The notes below the pieces were generated by a model, which saw nothing but the letters and a program-made list of their open reading frames with translations, was not told the DNA's origin and made no database searches. Shown here one piece after another: positions 54,780 to 62,899 of a stretch of DNA of 64,000 nt. This DNA is from Pontibacter deserti. GTDB lineage: Bacteria > Bacteroidota > Bacteroidia > Cytophagales > Hymenobacteraceae. Position numbers and translations under genes: made by a program. How positions within the stretch are numbered: position 1 is the first letter of the stretch; the number at the start of each line of letters is the position of its first letter. The stretch is from assembly GCF_023630255.1 (NCBI RefSeq), contig NZ_JALPRS010000001.1, positions 2,418,001 through 2,482,000 of the forward strand. Direction: 5' to 3'.

Positions 54780-54830
54780 GGGGGATTAGCTCAGCTGGCT
54801 AGAGCGTCCCGAATGCTTTCGGGAAGGTCA
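54780..54830 (+). pseudogene. Broken tRNA-Ala copy A (5' half with hairpin replacing the anticodon arm)
   Basis: The 5' acceptor strand GGGGGAT, D-arm and GAGCG are those of the intact tRNA-Ala. The 17-nt anticodon arm is replaced by an 18-nt hairpin, TCCCGAATGCTTTCGGGA (54807-54824), that lacks a canonical 7-nt loop with U33. After AGGTCA the T-arm and 3' acceptor are missing and different sequence follows. Bases 54785-54830 are identical to 55208-55253 in copy C. It is directly behind the promoter. Confidence 0.8.
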
Positions 54831-54861
54831 GCGGCACGATTTCGTAAGTTCTAAATTTTAA

Positions 54862-54938
<77 letters not shown>

Positions 54939-54940
54939 AA

Positions 54941-54967
54941 AGCAACCATCAAAGTGGTTGCTTTTTT
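54941..54967 (+). terminator. Terminator after tRNA-Ala(GGC)
   Basis: AGCAACCA and TGGTTGCT form an 8-bp stem followed by TTTTTT. It partly overlaps the run between the tRNA and the GIY-YIG start. It has the same position as, but a different stem from, the terminator at 55282. Confidence 0.85.
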
Positions 54968-54973
54968 CTTTTT

Positions 54974-55225
54974 ATGGCATTTTATACTTATATACTTTAT
55001 TCCGAAACAATAGACCGATATTATGTGGGTAGTTGTCAGGATTTAGATGTTCGTCTCACACAACATAATACTGGCAGAAGCAAATCAACTAAAGCAGGAT
55101 CCCCTTGGCAATTAAAGTATAAGGACACTTTTGCAACGCGTGCAGAAGCTCAATCACGGGAAAACGAGATCAAGAAGAAGAAAAGCCGCAAGTACATCGA
55201 ATGGCTAATTAGCTCAGCTGGCTAG
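54974..55225 (+). CDS. Small GIY-YIG nuclease lodged between tRNA-Ala copies
   Basis: An 83-residue single-domain GIY-YIG endonuclease of the UPF0213/YhbQ size class. MAFYTYILYS provides the first motif (Y-I-L at 6-8), YYVGS the second (16-20), Arg27 in DVRLTQHN the catalytic Arg, and Glu63 in QSRENEIK the metal-binding Glu. Positions 65-77 are Lys-rich. The start is the ATG at 54974; longer readings run back into the tRNA. The last six codons (LISSAG) and the TAG stop are encoded by the D-arm of tRNA-like copy C, so gene and tRNA copy overlap by about 20 bp. No partner gene is visible. The placement suggests a nuclease acting at tRNA genes or a tRNA-derived mobile unit. Confidence 0.88.
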   Translation: MAFYTYILYSETIDRYYVGSCQDLDVRLTQHNTGRSKSTKAGSPWQLKYKDTFATRAEAQSRENEIKKKKSRKYIEWLISSAG

Positions 55226-55280
55226 AGCGTCCCGAATGCTTTCGGGAAGGTCATCGGTTCGACTCCGATATTCTCCACCA
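55203..55280 (+). pseudogene. Broken tRNA-Ala copy C (3' half intact, 5' acceptor replaced)
   Basis: Bases from 55248 on (AGGTCATCGG...CCA) are identical to the intact tRNA-Ala over 37 nt, including the encoded CCA. The D-arm is also present. The anticodon arm is the 18-nt hairpin TCCCGAATGCTTTCGGGA (55230-55247), as in copy A. The 5' acceptor strand reads GGCTAAT because it is the 3' end of the GIY-YIG gene, leaving two mismatches (positions 3 and 4) in the acceptor stem. Probably not a functional tRNA. Confidence 0.8.
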
Positions 55281-55281
55281 A

Positions 55282-55306
55282 AAGGCAACTATAACCTAGT
55301 TGCCTT
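55282..55306 (+). terminator. Terminator after tRNA-like copy C
   Basis: AAGGCAACT and AGTTGCCTT form a 9-bp stem with the loop ATAACCT, followed by TATT. The stem differs from that at 54941 but keeps pairing, so the structure is conserved while the sequence changes. Confidence 0.75.
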
Positions 55307-55340
55307 TATTATTTCTCCGTGTTTCTATCGTAGCAAAAAC

Positions 55341-55496
55341 GCTTTTGCAGCCAATAATGATTTTCAGCAGGACGAGGAGATCATTTCATCATTTAAGTCA
55401 GTCTTTGCAGCTTTGCAGAAATTCATTTCAGACGGACAGCTACAAAAAGTAAAACAATCTTTGAACCAGGAAATACAGGAATTACTTGAAGTATAA
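55341..55496 (+). pseudogene. C-terminal remnant of a DUF2267-like gene
   Basis: The open frame downstream of copy C ends with SVFAALQKFISDGQLQKVKQ, then a LNQEIQELLE segment. It resembles the end of DUF2267 proteins (ISxGExxxVxxQLPxxLRxLF pattern). Only about 51 codons remain, with no in-frame start of its own; an upstream ATG in this frame lies inside the tRNA copy. It looks like a gene truncated when DNA was inserted or rearranged at the tRNA locus. A DUF2267 match is my reading, not a search result. Confidence 0.45.
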
Positions 55497-55513
55497 ATCA
55501 AGCAGGTAGGTAT

Positions 55514-55556
55514 AAAATAAAAAGCCGTGGTTGTTACCACGGCTTTTTATTTTATA
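55514..55556. terminator. Bidirectional terminator between the remnant and the cysteine synthase gene
   Basis: AAAATAAAAAGCCGTGG, TTGT and CCACGGCTTTTTATTTT form a 17-bp stem with poly-A and poly-T flanks. It serves the minus-strand cysteine synthase gene. Confidence 0.93.
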
Positions 55557-56469
55557 CAAAGAGACCTTCCACAGACAAGTACCGCTCTCCGGTATCGTAA
55601 CAAAAAGTAAGCACGCGGGCTCCCTCCGGAATCTCTTCCTGTAGCTTTTGTGAAACTGCTGCCAGCGAAGCTCCTGACGACACACCAATAAAAATACCTT
55701 CTTCCCGGGCTGCACGTCTTGCATAATCAAATGCATCAGTAGCTTCTACCTTTATCACTCCATCAAGTAGGGTTGTATCCATAATGGCAGGTATGAACCC
55801 CGCTCCTACACCCTGTATTGGGTGCGGTCCTGGTTGCCCCCCACTAAGCACAGCCGACGCAGCCGGCTCTACGGCATATACTTTTAAATCAGGATTCCGG
55901 CCTTTTAGTACACGTGCCACTCCGGTTATATGGCCTCCCGTACCTACACCGGTTATCAGGTAGTCAAAACCCTCCGGAAAGTCTTTTAAAATTTCCTGAG
56001 CGGTAGTTTCTATATGTATCTGGGTATTGGCTTCATTCTCGAACTGCATCGGCATCCAGGAACTTTCATGCTCTGTAAGTATTTCTTTTGCACGTTCTAT
56101 AGCTCCTTTCATCCCCTTCTCGCGCGGAGTCAGTTCAAGTCTTGCTCCATAGGCTGTCATAAGCCGTCGCCGCTCTACCGACATTGATTCCGGCATAACT
56201 AATATCAATTCATACCCTTTAACGGCTGCTACCATAGCCAAACCCACTCCGGTATTACCTGAAGTTGGCTCTACTATCATGCTCCCTTCTTTTAATAAAC
56301 CTTTTTGCTCAGCATCTTCTATCATCGAGAGTGCAATGCGGTCTTTTATACTTCCGCCGGGGTTGCTGCGCTCCAGTTTCATCCATACTTCTGCTTTATC
56401 GCCAAATAGTTTATTTATCCGCACATGCGGTGTCTGGCCTATAGTTTCTAAAATGGTATTTGCCTTCAT
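55552..56469 (-). CDS. Cysteine synthase (O-acetylserine sulfhydrylase, CysK/CysM)
   Basis: PLP enzyme that joins O-acetylserine with sulfide to make cysteine. The Schiff-base Lys is in [10 protein letters not shown] (about 40-49). The substrate and PLP-phosphate segment is [12 protein letters not shown], and [15 protein letters not shown] is the second phosphate site. At 305 residues it is standard. It begins 13 nt after cysE on the same strand, making a two-gene cysteine operon. CysK or CysM cannot be told apart by eye. Confidence 0.93.
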   Translation of the reverse strand: MKANTILETIGQTPHVRINKLFGDKAEVWMKLERSNPGGSIKDRIALSMIEDAEQKGLLKEGSMIVEPTSGNTGVGLAMVAAVKGYELILVMPESMSVERRRLMTAYGARLELTPREKGMKGAIERAKEILTEHESSWMPMQFENEANTQIHIETTAQEILKDFPEGFDYLITGVGTGGHITGVARVLKGRNPDLKVYAVEPAASAVLSGGQPGPHPIQGVGAGFIPAIMDTTLLDGVIKVEATDAFDYARRAAREEGIFIGVSSGASLAAVSQKLQEEIPEGARVLTFCYDTGERYLSVEGLFV

Positions 56470-56482
56470 ATTTCAGTTTAAG

Positions 56483-57316
56483 TTATATAGAGAAATTAAG
56501 CACATCTTCCGGCTCAGGGGCTTTACGTACTTTTATTTGCGGGTGATGATATACACGTGAATAAGGGGGAATACTTTCGGTAAGCCATACATTACCACCG
56601 ATAATGCTACGTGTACCTATTACTGTATTTCCACCAAGTATGGTTGCGCCGGCATAGATAATTACATGGTCTTCTATAGTTGGGTGCCGCTTTATATTAG
56701 CCATACTTTTCTCTACGCTGATAGCGCCTAGCGTAACTCCTTGGTATACTTTCACACTATTACCAATAATTGTAGTTTCGCCAATTACCACACCCGTGCC
56801 ATGGTCAATGCAGAAATGCTCCCCTATACTTGCCCCCGGATGAATATCTATACCAGTGCGGGCGTGAGCGAATTCGGAAATTACTCTTGGAAGCAACGGA
56901 ATACGAAGCCTGTACATTTCATGCGCTAATCTATAAAGCGCCACCGCTTTAAAACCTGGATAGGTACGAATCACTTCTTCTATACTTTGTGCTGCCGGAT
57001 CACCTTTGGCAATGGCATCTGCATCTTCCAGGAGCATTGCGTGGATGCGTGGCAGTGCATTCATAACTGAGGTCGCCAGAAATTCAGGAGGTTCAGAAAG
57101 GGTAGAAACCATGCCATCCAGTATTTGCTTCAGGCTATGCTGCAGATAATGGGTATGCTCTTTAAAATCTTCTAAAGAAGTATAACGCTTTTCGGATAAA
57201 GGGGGAAAAAGCAGTTGAATAACGGCTTCTGCAAAATGACAGGTAGCAGATGCAGGCACCAGGTGCCGGGTATGTGTGTGTTCCTGATATAAATGTGCTA
57301 GAAATTCATCATTCAT
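56483..57316 (-). CDS. cysE: Serine O-acetyltransferase
   Basis: Makes O-acetylserine from serine and acetyl-CoA. The 277 residues have an N-terminal helical domain (1-140) with PEFLATSVMNALPRI. A left-handed beta-helix follows with hexapeptide repeats around GIDIHPGASIGEHFCIDHGTG and GNSVKVYQGVTLGAIS (substrate His in the IDHGTG region). The C-terminus is longer than in enteric CysE, of the EpsC type. It is followed by the cysteine synthase gene, its natural partner. Confidence 0.9.
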   Translation of the reverse strand: MNDEFLAHLYQEHTHTRHLVPASATCHFAEAVIQLLFPPLSEKRYTSLEDFKEHTHYLQHSLKQILDGMVSTLSEPPEFLATSVMNALPRIHAMLLEDADAIAKGDPAAQSIEEVIRTYPGFKAVALYRLAHEMYRLRIPLLPRVISEFAHARTGIDIHPGASIGEHFCIDHGTGVVIGETTIIGNSVKVYQGVTLGAISVEKSMANIKRHPTIEDHVIIYAGATILGGNTVIGTRSIIGGNVWLTESIPPYSRVYHHPQIKVRKAPEPEDVLNFSI

Positions 57317-57358
57317 AAACTATGTACGGTAATACAGGGAAGATTGTATAAACAACCA

Positions 57359-57395
57359 ACAAAAAAGGGAGCCCTTTGTTTGAGCCCCCTTTTTA
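57359..57395 (-). terminator. Terminator after the first GYWKNH lipoprotein gene
   Basis: AAAAAAGGGAGC and GCCCCCTTTTTT form an imperfect stem with A/T flanks. It lies 30 nt after the lipoprotein stop on the minus strand. Confidence 0.65.
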
Positions 57396-57424
57396 GCTTT
57401 AGTTTGAACAGCTTATAGTTTATA

Positions 57425-58501
57425 TTAGTCACAATGTCCCGGGCCAACCACACCATTGTTGTAGTCATCCAGTAGTTCAGCCCACTCTAACAGTTCACTT
57501 CTTGCAGGATTGGTTTCGCCTTTAAAGTAAGCCGTCGCAGCATTCCATGCTTCCAGCACATCCTGAGGTATAGAAGCACCTGCAGCCACGTTCAGTTCAG
57601 CAGCGATATACTGATGCGCCAGAATATAATAGGCATCGCCACCTTTAGGGTTCGTGTTTAATACAGCCAGGTAATCTTTGCCACTGTTAAAGAAAGTTTT
57701 GTTCAGATAATCGTCCCAGGTAGCATCGTATTGTTTTTTGCCCGGATCAGCATGATTCTTCCAGTAACCCTGTGTGCGAGTACAGCCAGTTTCTTCCTGC
57801 TCCTGTTCGGCAGGTACGCAGAACATAATATCATCTATAGCACCTGAGCCTACCTGACCCTCTGTACCTGCTAATACTACTTTAAGCATTGTTACACCTT
57901 CTGTGTTACCTAAACTAACAGTTTGTTTACTGTTGTTGCCAAGAGGCTGTAGTTTCACTTTGTATAGTTCTTCACCACTCACGCTATATAGGTAAATCCA
58001 AGAGTTATCTTCATATGTATCAATATCCAGAACTTTTATAGACTGGAGTGTTACTCCTGCCGGAAATGTCAGCTTCATTTCACCACCCCAGCGGTTGTCG
58101 TTTGGACCATCATCTTCAACATTTGGATCATCTACCGGGCTAACTCCTATTTCCTGAATTATCAGCGTTTTACCCCAGTCTTGTGTATAAAGATCATCAT
58201 CGTCACCAGTCGGCATACCTGTATCAAAGATCATAGCTCTGTTTTCTGCCTCCAGAATACCTTCTGCATTTCTTGCCATGTTATGAACCATAACCGGCCC
58301 CATCCCACTGCTGGAGTAAACCTGAGTTATTGTTTCACCCATTGGGGCAGCATCAAAATTAATAACATCGCAGGTACCAGCCACTAAGTTTTGTGTACCA
58401 GCTGCAGGGGTAATATTATCTAATTCGTTGTCGGATTCGCAACCTACAAAGGCTGCTGTTGCCAGGCTAAGGAAGCCAAGTTTTAATAAAGTTTGTTTCA
58501 T
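57425..58501 (-). CDS. Array lipoprotein 1 (jelly-roll-like domain plus GYWKNH domain)
   Basis: A 358-residue lipoprotein with Cys21 in FVGC followed by ESDNELD, an acidic signature consistent with surface export. Domain one (about 45-230) is the array domain, with NRAMIFDTGMPTGDDDD, WGKTLIIQEIG, NRWGGEMKLTFP, VLDIDTYEDNSWIYLY and SGAIDDIMFC. Domain two (about 238-358) starts CTRTQGYWKNHAD and ends LLDDYNNGVVGPGHCD, seen in many exported proteins of unknown role. The DDDD run suggests calcium binding. It is the left end of a five-gene array. Confidence 0.78.
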   Translation of the reverse strand: MKQTLLKLGFLSLATAAFVGCESDNELDNITPAAGTQNLVAGTCDVINFDAAPMGETITQVYSSSGMGPVMVHNMARNAEGILEAENRAMIFDTGMPTGDDDDLYTQDWGKTLIIQEIGVSPVDDPNVEDDGPNDNRWGGEMKLTFPAGVTLQSIKVLDIDTYEDNSWIYLYSVSGEELYKVKLQPLGNNSKQTVSLGNTEGVTMLKVVLAGTEGQVGSGAIDDIMFCVPAEQEQEETGCTRTQGYWKNHADPGKKQYDATWDDYLNKTFFNSGKDYLAVLNTNPKGGDAYYILAHQYIAAELNVAAGASIPQDVLEAWNAATAYFKGETNPARSELLEWAELLDDYNNGVVGPGHCD

Positions 58502-58726
58502 AAAAGTTATAAGTTGAGTTAATGTTTATTTACCTGCATCAATAACAATTAAATGCCTATAATGCAATTCTATACATCATACTCATATTTTTTACTGTAG
58601 TTATAACTATAGCTGTATTTCATAGATTAATCATACATAAACCTTTAAACATAAGATAAAGGCCTATTTTGAACAAAAATTTATTTTAGCAACATTAGAC
58701 ACTTCTCAAACCATCACAAAAAACAA

Positions 58727-58763
58727 AACCCCTGATATAAATAAATTTATATCAGGGGTTTCT
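58727..58763 (-). terminator. Terminator after array lipoprotein 2
   Basis: AACCCCTGATATAA and TTATATCAGGGGTT form a 14-bp stem. On the minus strand it is followed by TTTGTTTTTTG. It ends the 58797 gene. Confidence 0.9.
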
Positions 58764-58796
58764 TAACCGACAGATTTACTATAGCTGTATTTTACC

Positions 58797-59507
58797 TTAT
58801 CTATAGCAAACAGAGCCTGGGCAGAATTGAATTACATCTATTGCACCTGAACCACCTTTACCATTAGTCGATTTAAAAGTAACCCGTAATTTTGCAACGT
58901 TTGCTACCCCCTGACCTGCTAAGATCATAGGCTGGAAAGTATAAGCTCCTGTTACCGGTAACTCTGTTACATAAATTACCGAGCCAGATGCATCTAATAG
59001 TTCTAAAGTTGAACCTCTCTCATTTTCTTCTATATCCGCAATGTAAAGACCACGCATAACTACGCTTCCAAAACTAGAAAAGTCCATTTCAATAACACCA
59101 CCTTTATCATTTATAGTAGTATTAGCACCCTGAGACTGACCAACGGTAAGTATATTTCCTAATTGAAAAGGCCCTCTGTTTACTGCAGTATAACCATTGT
59201 TTTTTTTATCTGGCTTTGTAGTATCATAAACCAAAGCAGCATTACCAGCAACTGGCTGACCATTTTGAAATCGTGTAGCAGTAATTTTAACCGGAAGTGT
59301 TGTATAACTATCTTTCATTACTTTCACTTCATTCAGGTAACCTGTAGTCTCAGAGAAATTTATGATAGTTGTACCTGGTACAGTACCGAATTTTTTAGTA
59401 GACATTGCTGTCATTGGTTTTACTTCTGCTTCAATTTCCTGATCGCAGGATGTAGAAAGGAATGTGATGCAAACTAGGGCAAGGGTTTTGTAGAGGATTG
59501 TTTTCAT
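58797..59507 (-). CDS. Array lipoprotein 2 (diverged, single domain)
   Basis: A 236-residue lipoprotein with Cys21 in LSTSC followed by DQEIEAEV. The body matches the array domain in outline: IINFSETTGYLNEV, NAALVYDTTKPD in place of NRAMIFDSE, GLYIADIEENERGSTLELLD, and GKGGSGAIDVIQFCPGS at the end. The acidic DDDDL loop and the GYWKNH domain are missing. It is an older, diverged paralogue. It is between array members 1 and 3 on the same strand and has its own terminator. Confidence 0.7.
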   Translation of the reverse strand: MKTILYKTLALVCITFLSTSCDQEIEAEVKPMTAMSTKKFGTVPGTTIINFSETTGYLNEVKVMKDSYTTLPVKITATRFQNGQPVAGNAALVYDTTKPDKKNNGYTAVNRGPFQLGNILTVGQSQGANTTINDKGGVIEMDFSSFGSVVMRGLYIADIEENERGSTLELLDASGSVIYVTELPVTGAYTFQPMILAGQGVANVAKLRVTFKSTNGKGGSGAIDVIQFCPGSVCYR

Positions 59508-59919
59508 GTCGCAACTATTTGTAAAGGGTTAAAATTGATTGTAGTTGCCTGGAGGACTTCAACGCAGGTTGAAATACATTTCAAGAATTGTATATTTTAA
59601 TGTCCCTTTGGCAAAAAACATTTCACTCTTCTACGGACATGTTTTAAAAAAGATGAACTGACAATTAAAATTTACAGCTTTTTTTCACTTCATTAAAACA
59701 TGATCATTATTTCATAATTGCACAAAACAGTTAAACAACCCTCCTCAGAGCTTTTAAACAAACATTTTATAGTGTGGTAAAGTGTATATGCTTTTTAGCC
59801 TATGTTATAAAAAAATTTTGTAGCTGCGGTTAAAAGACCTGAAAGGATTAAAGTATAGTTTCAGGCATACAGATAAGTATAACAAAAAAGGGAGCTTTCG
59901 CTCCCTTTCGATCAAGGTT
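59508..59919. other. Gene-free spacer in the lipoprotein array
   Basis: 412 bp of AT-rich DNA. It holds the promoter region of array member 2, with GGACATG/CATGTCC-type half-sites, and the terminator of member 3 (59887-59908). No ORF or repeat of note was seen. The TAnnTTTG promoter pattern was not found convincingly. Confidence 0.5.
59885..59910 (-). terminator. Terminator after array lipoprotein 3
   Basis: AAAGGGAGC, TTTC and GCTCCCTTT form a 9-bp stem with A/T runs on the sides, 10 nt from the stop of 59920. Confidence 0.85.
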
Positions 59920-60972
59920 TTAATCCTTACACATTCCCGGACCTACTTCTCCTTCGTTATAAGCATCCAGTAAACCTGCCCATACCAGCAGTTGTGCAAC
60001 ACTTGGTTCTGTTTCTCCTTTAAAAAATGCTGTCGCACCTGCCATGGCCTCATCTACTTCTAATGTAGTTGACGCACCACTTTTTATATTTAGTGTTGCC
60101 GTTATGTATGTCTGGGCCAGCATAAAATAAGCGTTTCCTTTTGCAGGAGTTTTTTGTAGCATTTCCAGGTAATTGGAGCCACTACTATAAAATGCTGTTT
60201 GTCTGTAAGCGTTCCAGGCGCTGTTATACTCTTCTGTTGCCGGATCAGCGTGTTCAATCCAGTAGCTTCGTAAACGTGTGCATCCGTACTTTTCTTCTTC
60301 CTCTTCTCCATCGGTTGGTGCGCAAAATTCAATATTATCTATTGCTGCAGAGCCCACTATGCCTTCTCCATCCAACAAAACTTTTACAGTAACCACACCT
60401 GCCGTATTTCCCAGATCGATAGTTTGCTTGCTGTTGTCGCCCAGCGGCACCATTTGTCTTTTGTACACTTCTTTACCTGTGCCGTCATACAAAAAGACCC
60501 AGGAATTATTTTCATTGTCGCCTTCCCGATTATCTATATCAAGCACACGCAAGGATTTTATGGTTACCGGTTCCGGAAAAGTAAGCATTATTTCTCCGCC
60601 CCACTGGTTATCATTAGGTTCTCCTTCTATACCAAGTTCCTGTATGATCAGCACTTTACCCCAGTCTGCTGTTAAATCGTCATCGTCACCTGTCCAGTTC
60701 TCAGAATCAAAAATCATAGCACGGTTATCTGCTACCAGGTTGCCATCGCTGTTCATTGCCTTGCCATAAACTCTTATGGGTCCATAGCCATCTTCTGTAT
60801 GTATTTGATCTATGTAGTTTCCGGCATCTACAGTTTCAAAGGTAAGGTTGTCACATTCTAGAGCTGTTCCATTTTCGTTATTCCCATCTTTGCTGAAGAT
60901 GTTATCTTCTTTATCACAACTATAGATCAGAAAGGTAAGAGCACTTAATACTAAGAGTTTAAATTGTTTCAT
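59920..60972 (-). CDS. Array lipoprotein 3 (jelly-roll-like domain plus GYWKNH-type domain)
   Basis: A 350-residue lipoprotein with Cys19 in LIYSC followed by DKEDN, again a lysine/acidic surface-export signature. The array domain has NRAMIFDSENWTGDDDD, DWGKVLIIQELG, PNDNQWGGEIMLTFP, VLDIDNREGDNENNSW and SAAIDNIEFC. The second domain opens CTRLRSYWIEHAD, a diverged form of CTRTQGYWKNHAD, and ends DAYNEGEVGPGMCKD. The key residues CTR, YW and H are kept. Confidence 0.77.
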   Translation of the reverse strand: MKQFKLLVLSALTFLIYSCDKEDNIFSKDGNNENGTALECDNLTFETVDAGNYIDQIHTEDGYGPIRVYGKAMNSDGNLVADNRAMIFDSENWTGDDDDLTADWGKVLIIQELGIEGEPNDNQWGGEIMLTFPEPVTIKSLRVLDIDNREGDNENNSWVFLYDGTGKEVYKRQMVPLGDNSKQTIDLGNTAGVVTVKVLLDGEGIVGSAAIDNIEFCAPTDGEEEEEKYGCTRLRSYWIEHADPATEEYNSAWNAYRQTAFYSSGSNYLEMLQKTPAKGNAYFMLAQTYITATLNIKSGASTTLEVDEAMAGATAFFKGETEPSVAQLLVWAGLLDAYNEGEVGPGMCKD

Positions 60973-61339
60973 AGTCTTACAGGCTTTAATTCATAATCGC
61001 TTTATAAATGCAGCTGTTTGCCAATATAAGCACACCAGTACATCTTAATCTGTAAGATTAAAACTAGTTTACTACCTCACAGATAAACTACTTTACGAAA
61101 ACGAATACTTGGAAGCTATCCCTTTAAATTAAAATAATGCAATAAGCCATTATTTGCTATTACAGGCAGGTGTTTTGCTCTTTAATGCTCCTGTTATTAG
61201 TCATTAAACTATAGTTGAAAAGTTGACGCAAATTTTATCATAAGCATTAGTTATACTTCGCAAAATAAAACAGTCCGGGGTGACATGCTTCATATCAGCC
61301 CGGACTGTTTTATACTTTAAGATAGATTCCTATTATTGT
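60973..61339. other. Gene-free spacer in the lipoprotein array
   Basis: 367 bp, AT-rich, with the terminator of array member 4 at 61267-61311 and the promoter region of member 3. No ORF or clear repeat was seen. Confidence 0.5.
61267..61311 (-). terminator. Terminator after array lipoprotein 4
   Basis: AAAACAGTCCGGG and CCCGGACTGTTTT form a 13-bp stem with a loop of about 19 nt. Confidence 0.9.
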
Positions 61340-62401
61340 TTAATCATCGCAATGTCCAGGACCAGTTAAACCATTGTTATAATCATCCAGGATTTCAGCC
61401 CACATCAGTATCTGCTCTCTTGTAGCTGTTGTATCTCCATTTAAATATGCCTGTGCAGCTAACCATGCATTCAGCACATCCTGAGGTATTGAAGCACCGG
61501 CAGCCACGTTAAGTTCAGCAGCAATAAACTGGTGCGCCAGGATGATATCAGCGTTACCTCCTCTAGGTTCCATCCACAATATCTCACGATAGGTAGCTGA
61601 GCCAAGTCTGGTAAGGGTTGAGTTCAGGTAAGCATCCCAGGTATCATCATATTTTGTGTTACCGTTGCCATTGCCGTTGCCTTTTGGCTTGTAGCCGGAG
61701 TGAGTTTTCCAGTAGCCTTGTGTACGGGTACAACCTGTTACTTCTTCTCCTGGAATACAGAATCTGATATCATCAACTGCACCAGAGCCATACGGACCAT
61801 CGCCATCATAAACTAAAACCAGTTTGACCACATTTTCAATTCCACCAAAGTCAACTGTAAAGCCTACGTTGTCGCCATGTGGCTCCAGATAAACTTCAAT
61901 CGGATCTGCCTGGCCTGCTACATATACAAAAGCCCATGAATCATTTTCATAAGGATCTATATCCAGTATACGCATTGATTCTAGTGTTACAGCTTCAGTG
62001 AATGTGATTCTCATATCAGCACCCCACTGGTTGTCGTTAGGTTCAGACTCAAAACCCAGTTGTTGTGTAATCAACACATTTCCCCAGTCAGTAGTAGCCA
62101 GGTCATCGTCATCCCCGGTCCAGTTCTCAGAGTCAAAGATCATGGCCCTGTTATCATCTTCAACAAGAACATCATTTTCGTTTCTGGCTAAACCAGCCAG
62201 GTTTACAGTAACTAATCCTCCCTCTGAGGTTACCTGATCTACATAACCTGAATAACCCTCAAATGTAATTACATCGCATTCCTCTGTTGTTCCTTGATTA
62301 TCGGTTTTAGCACTATCCAGAAGATCATCTTCTTTTTCGCAACCATAAAATACCAGCGCTGCTGCGCACAGTGCCATTAACTTCCCATTAAATCTCTTCA
62401 T
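61340..62401 (-). CDS. Array lipoprotein 4 (jelly-roll-like domain plus GYWKTH domain)
   Basis: A 353-residue lipoprotein with Cys21 in FYGC followed by EKEDD, an ideal acidic surface-export signal. The array domain has ITFEGYSGYVDQV, NRAMIFDSENWTGDDDD, WGNVLITQQLGFE, NDNQWGADMRITF and SGAVDDIRFC. It is closest to the repeats in array member 5. The second domain opens CTRTQGYWKTHSG, contains a low-complexity run of GN repeats (KGNGNGNGNTK), and ends ILDDYNNGLTGPGHCDD. Confidence 0.78.
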   Translation of the reverse strand: MKRFNGKLMALCAAALVFYGCEKEDDLLDSAKTDNQGTTEECDVITFEGYSGYVDQVTSEGGLVTVNLAGLARNENDVLVEDDNRAMIFDSENWTGDDDDLATTDWGNVLITQQLGFESEPNDNQWGADMRITFTEAVTLESMRILDIDPYENDSWAFVYVAGQADPIEVYLEPHGDNVGFTVDFGGIENVVKLVLVYDGDGPYGSGAVDDIRFCIPGEEVTGCTRTQGYWKTHSGYKPKGNGNGNGNTKYDDTWDAYLNSTLTRLGSATYREILWMEPRGGNADIILAHQFIAAELNVAAGASIPQDVLNAWLAAQAYLNGDTTATREQILMWAEILDDYNNGLTGPGHCDD

Positions 62402-62899
62402 AGTTATTATTGTTTAAGTTTATTGTGCATTAATATTTCAATCCACTGCTAAGGCAGCGTACGGCGAGGGCAAACATTACTTGTACATCAAATATCCAAG
62501 GCCATATGACTTAATTAATTAAGTTAAAGAAGGGTGAGGTATGATCAGGTAGTTACTTAAAATAAGCAGCTTTACCCGTATTTTGGAGCGTTGCAAGTTG
62601 TTGCACTATGTTAATACGTATACATCACTCCAACTTCAGCCTGTTTTTTAATAATTTAGGGAATATTGCTTTCAAGCAATTGAAAGGCTATTTTATTTTC
62701 GTAAATAACTCTTTTTGAAATGTTAATAATTCAGGATACACCTTTTATAAACAGTTCTACCATCAATTGCAGGATTAGCATCTATACTGTGGAGTCAGCA
62801 AAATTAAAGGGGAGCCGAAGCTCCCCTTTAAGCTTATAATAAGAACATAACATCAAATTTTAGACTTTTTAAATCTCTTATTTGAATCCCTCTTCCTGA
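62402..62899. other. Gene-free spacer in the lipoprotein array
   Basis: 498 bp, mostly AT-rich, holding the terminator of member 5 (62806-62829) and the promoter region of member 4. Nothing gene-like was recognised. Confidence 0.5.
62806..62829 (-). terminator. Terminator after array lipoprotein 5
   Basis: AAAGGGGAGC, CGAA and GCTCCCCTTT form a 10-bp stem with a tight tetraloop. Confidence 0.88.

Noticed and set aside
55203-55280. Functional tRNA call for copy C
   Set aside because: Two mismatches in the acceptor stem and no canonical anticodon loop with U33.
55236-55340. Gene start inside tRNA-like copy C for the downstream frame
   Set aside because: The first 35 residues are translated tRNA and terminator; only the later part resembles a protein.
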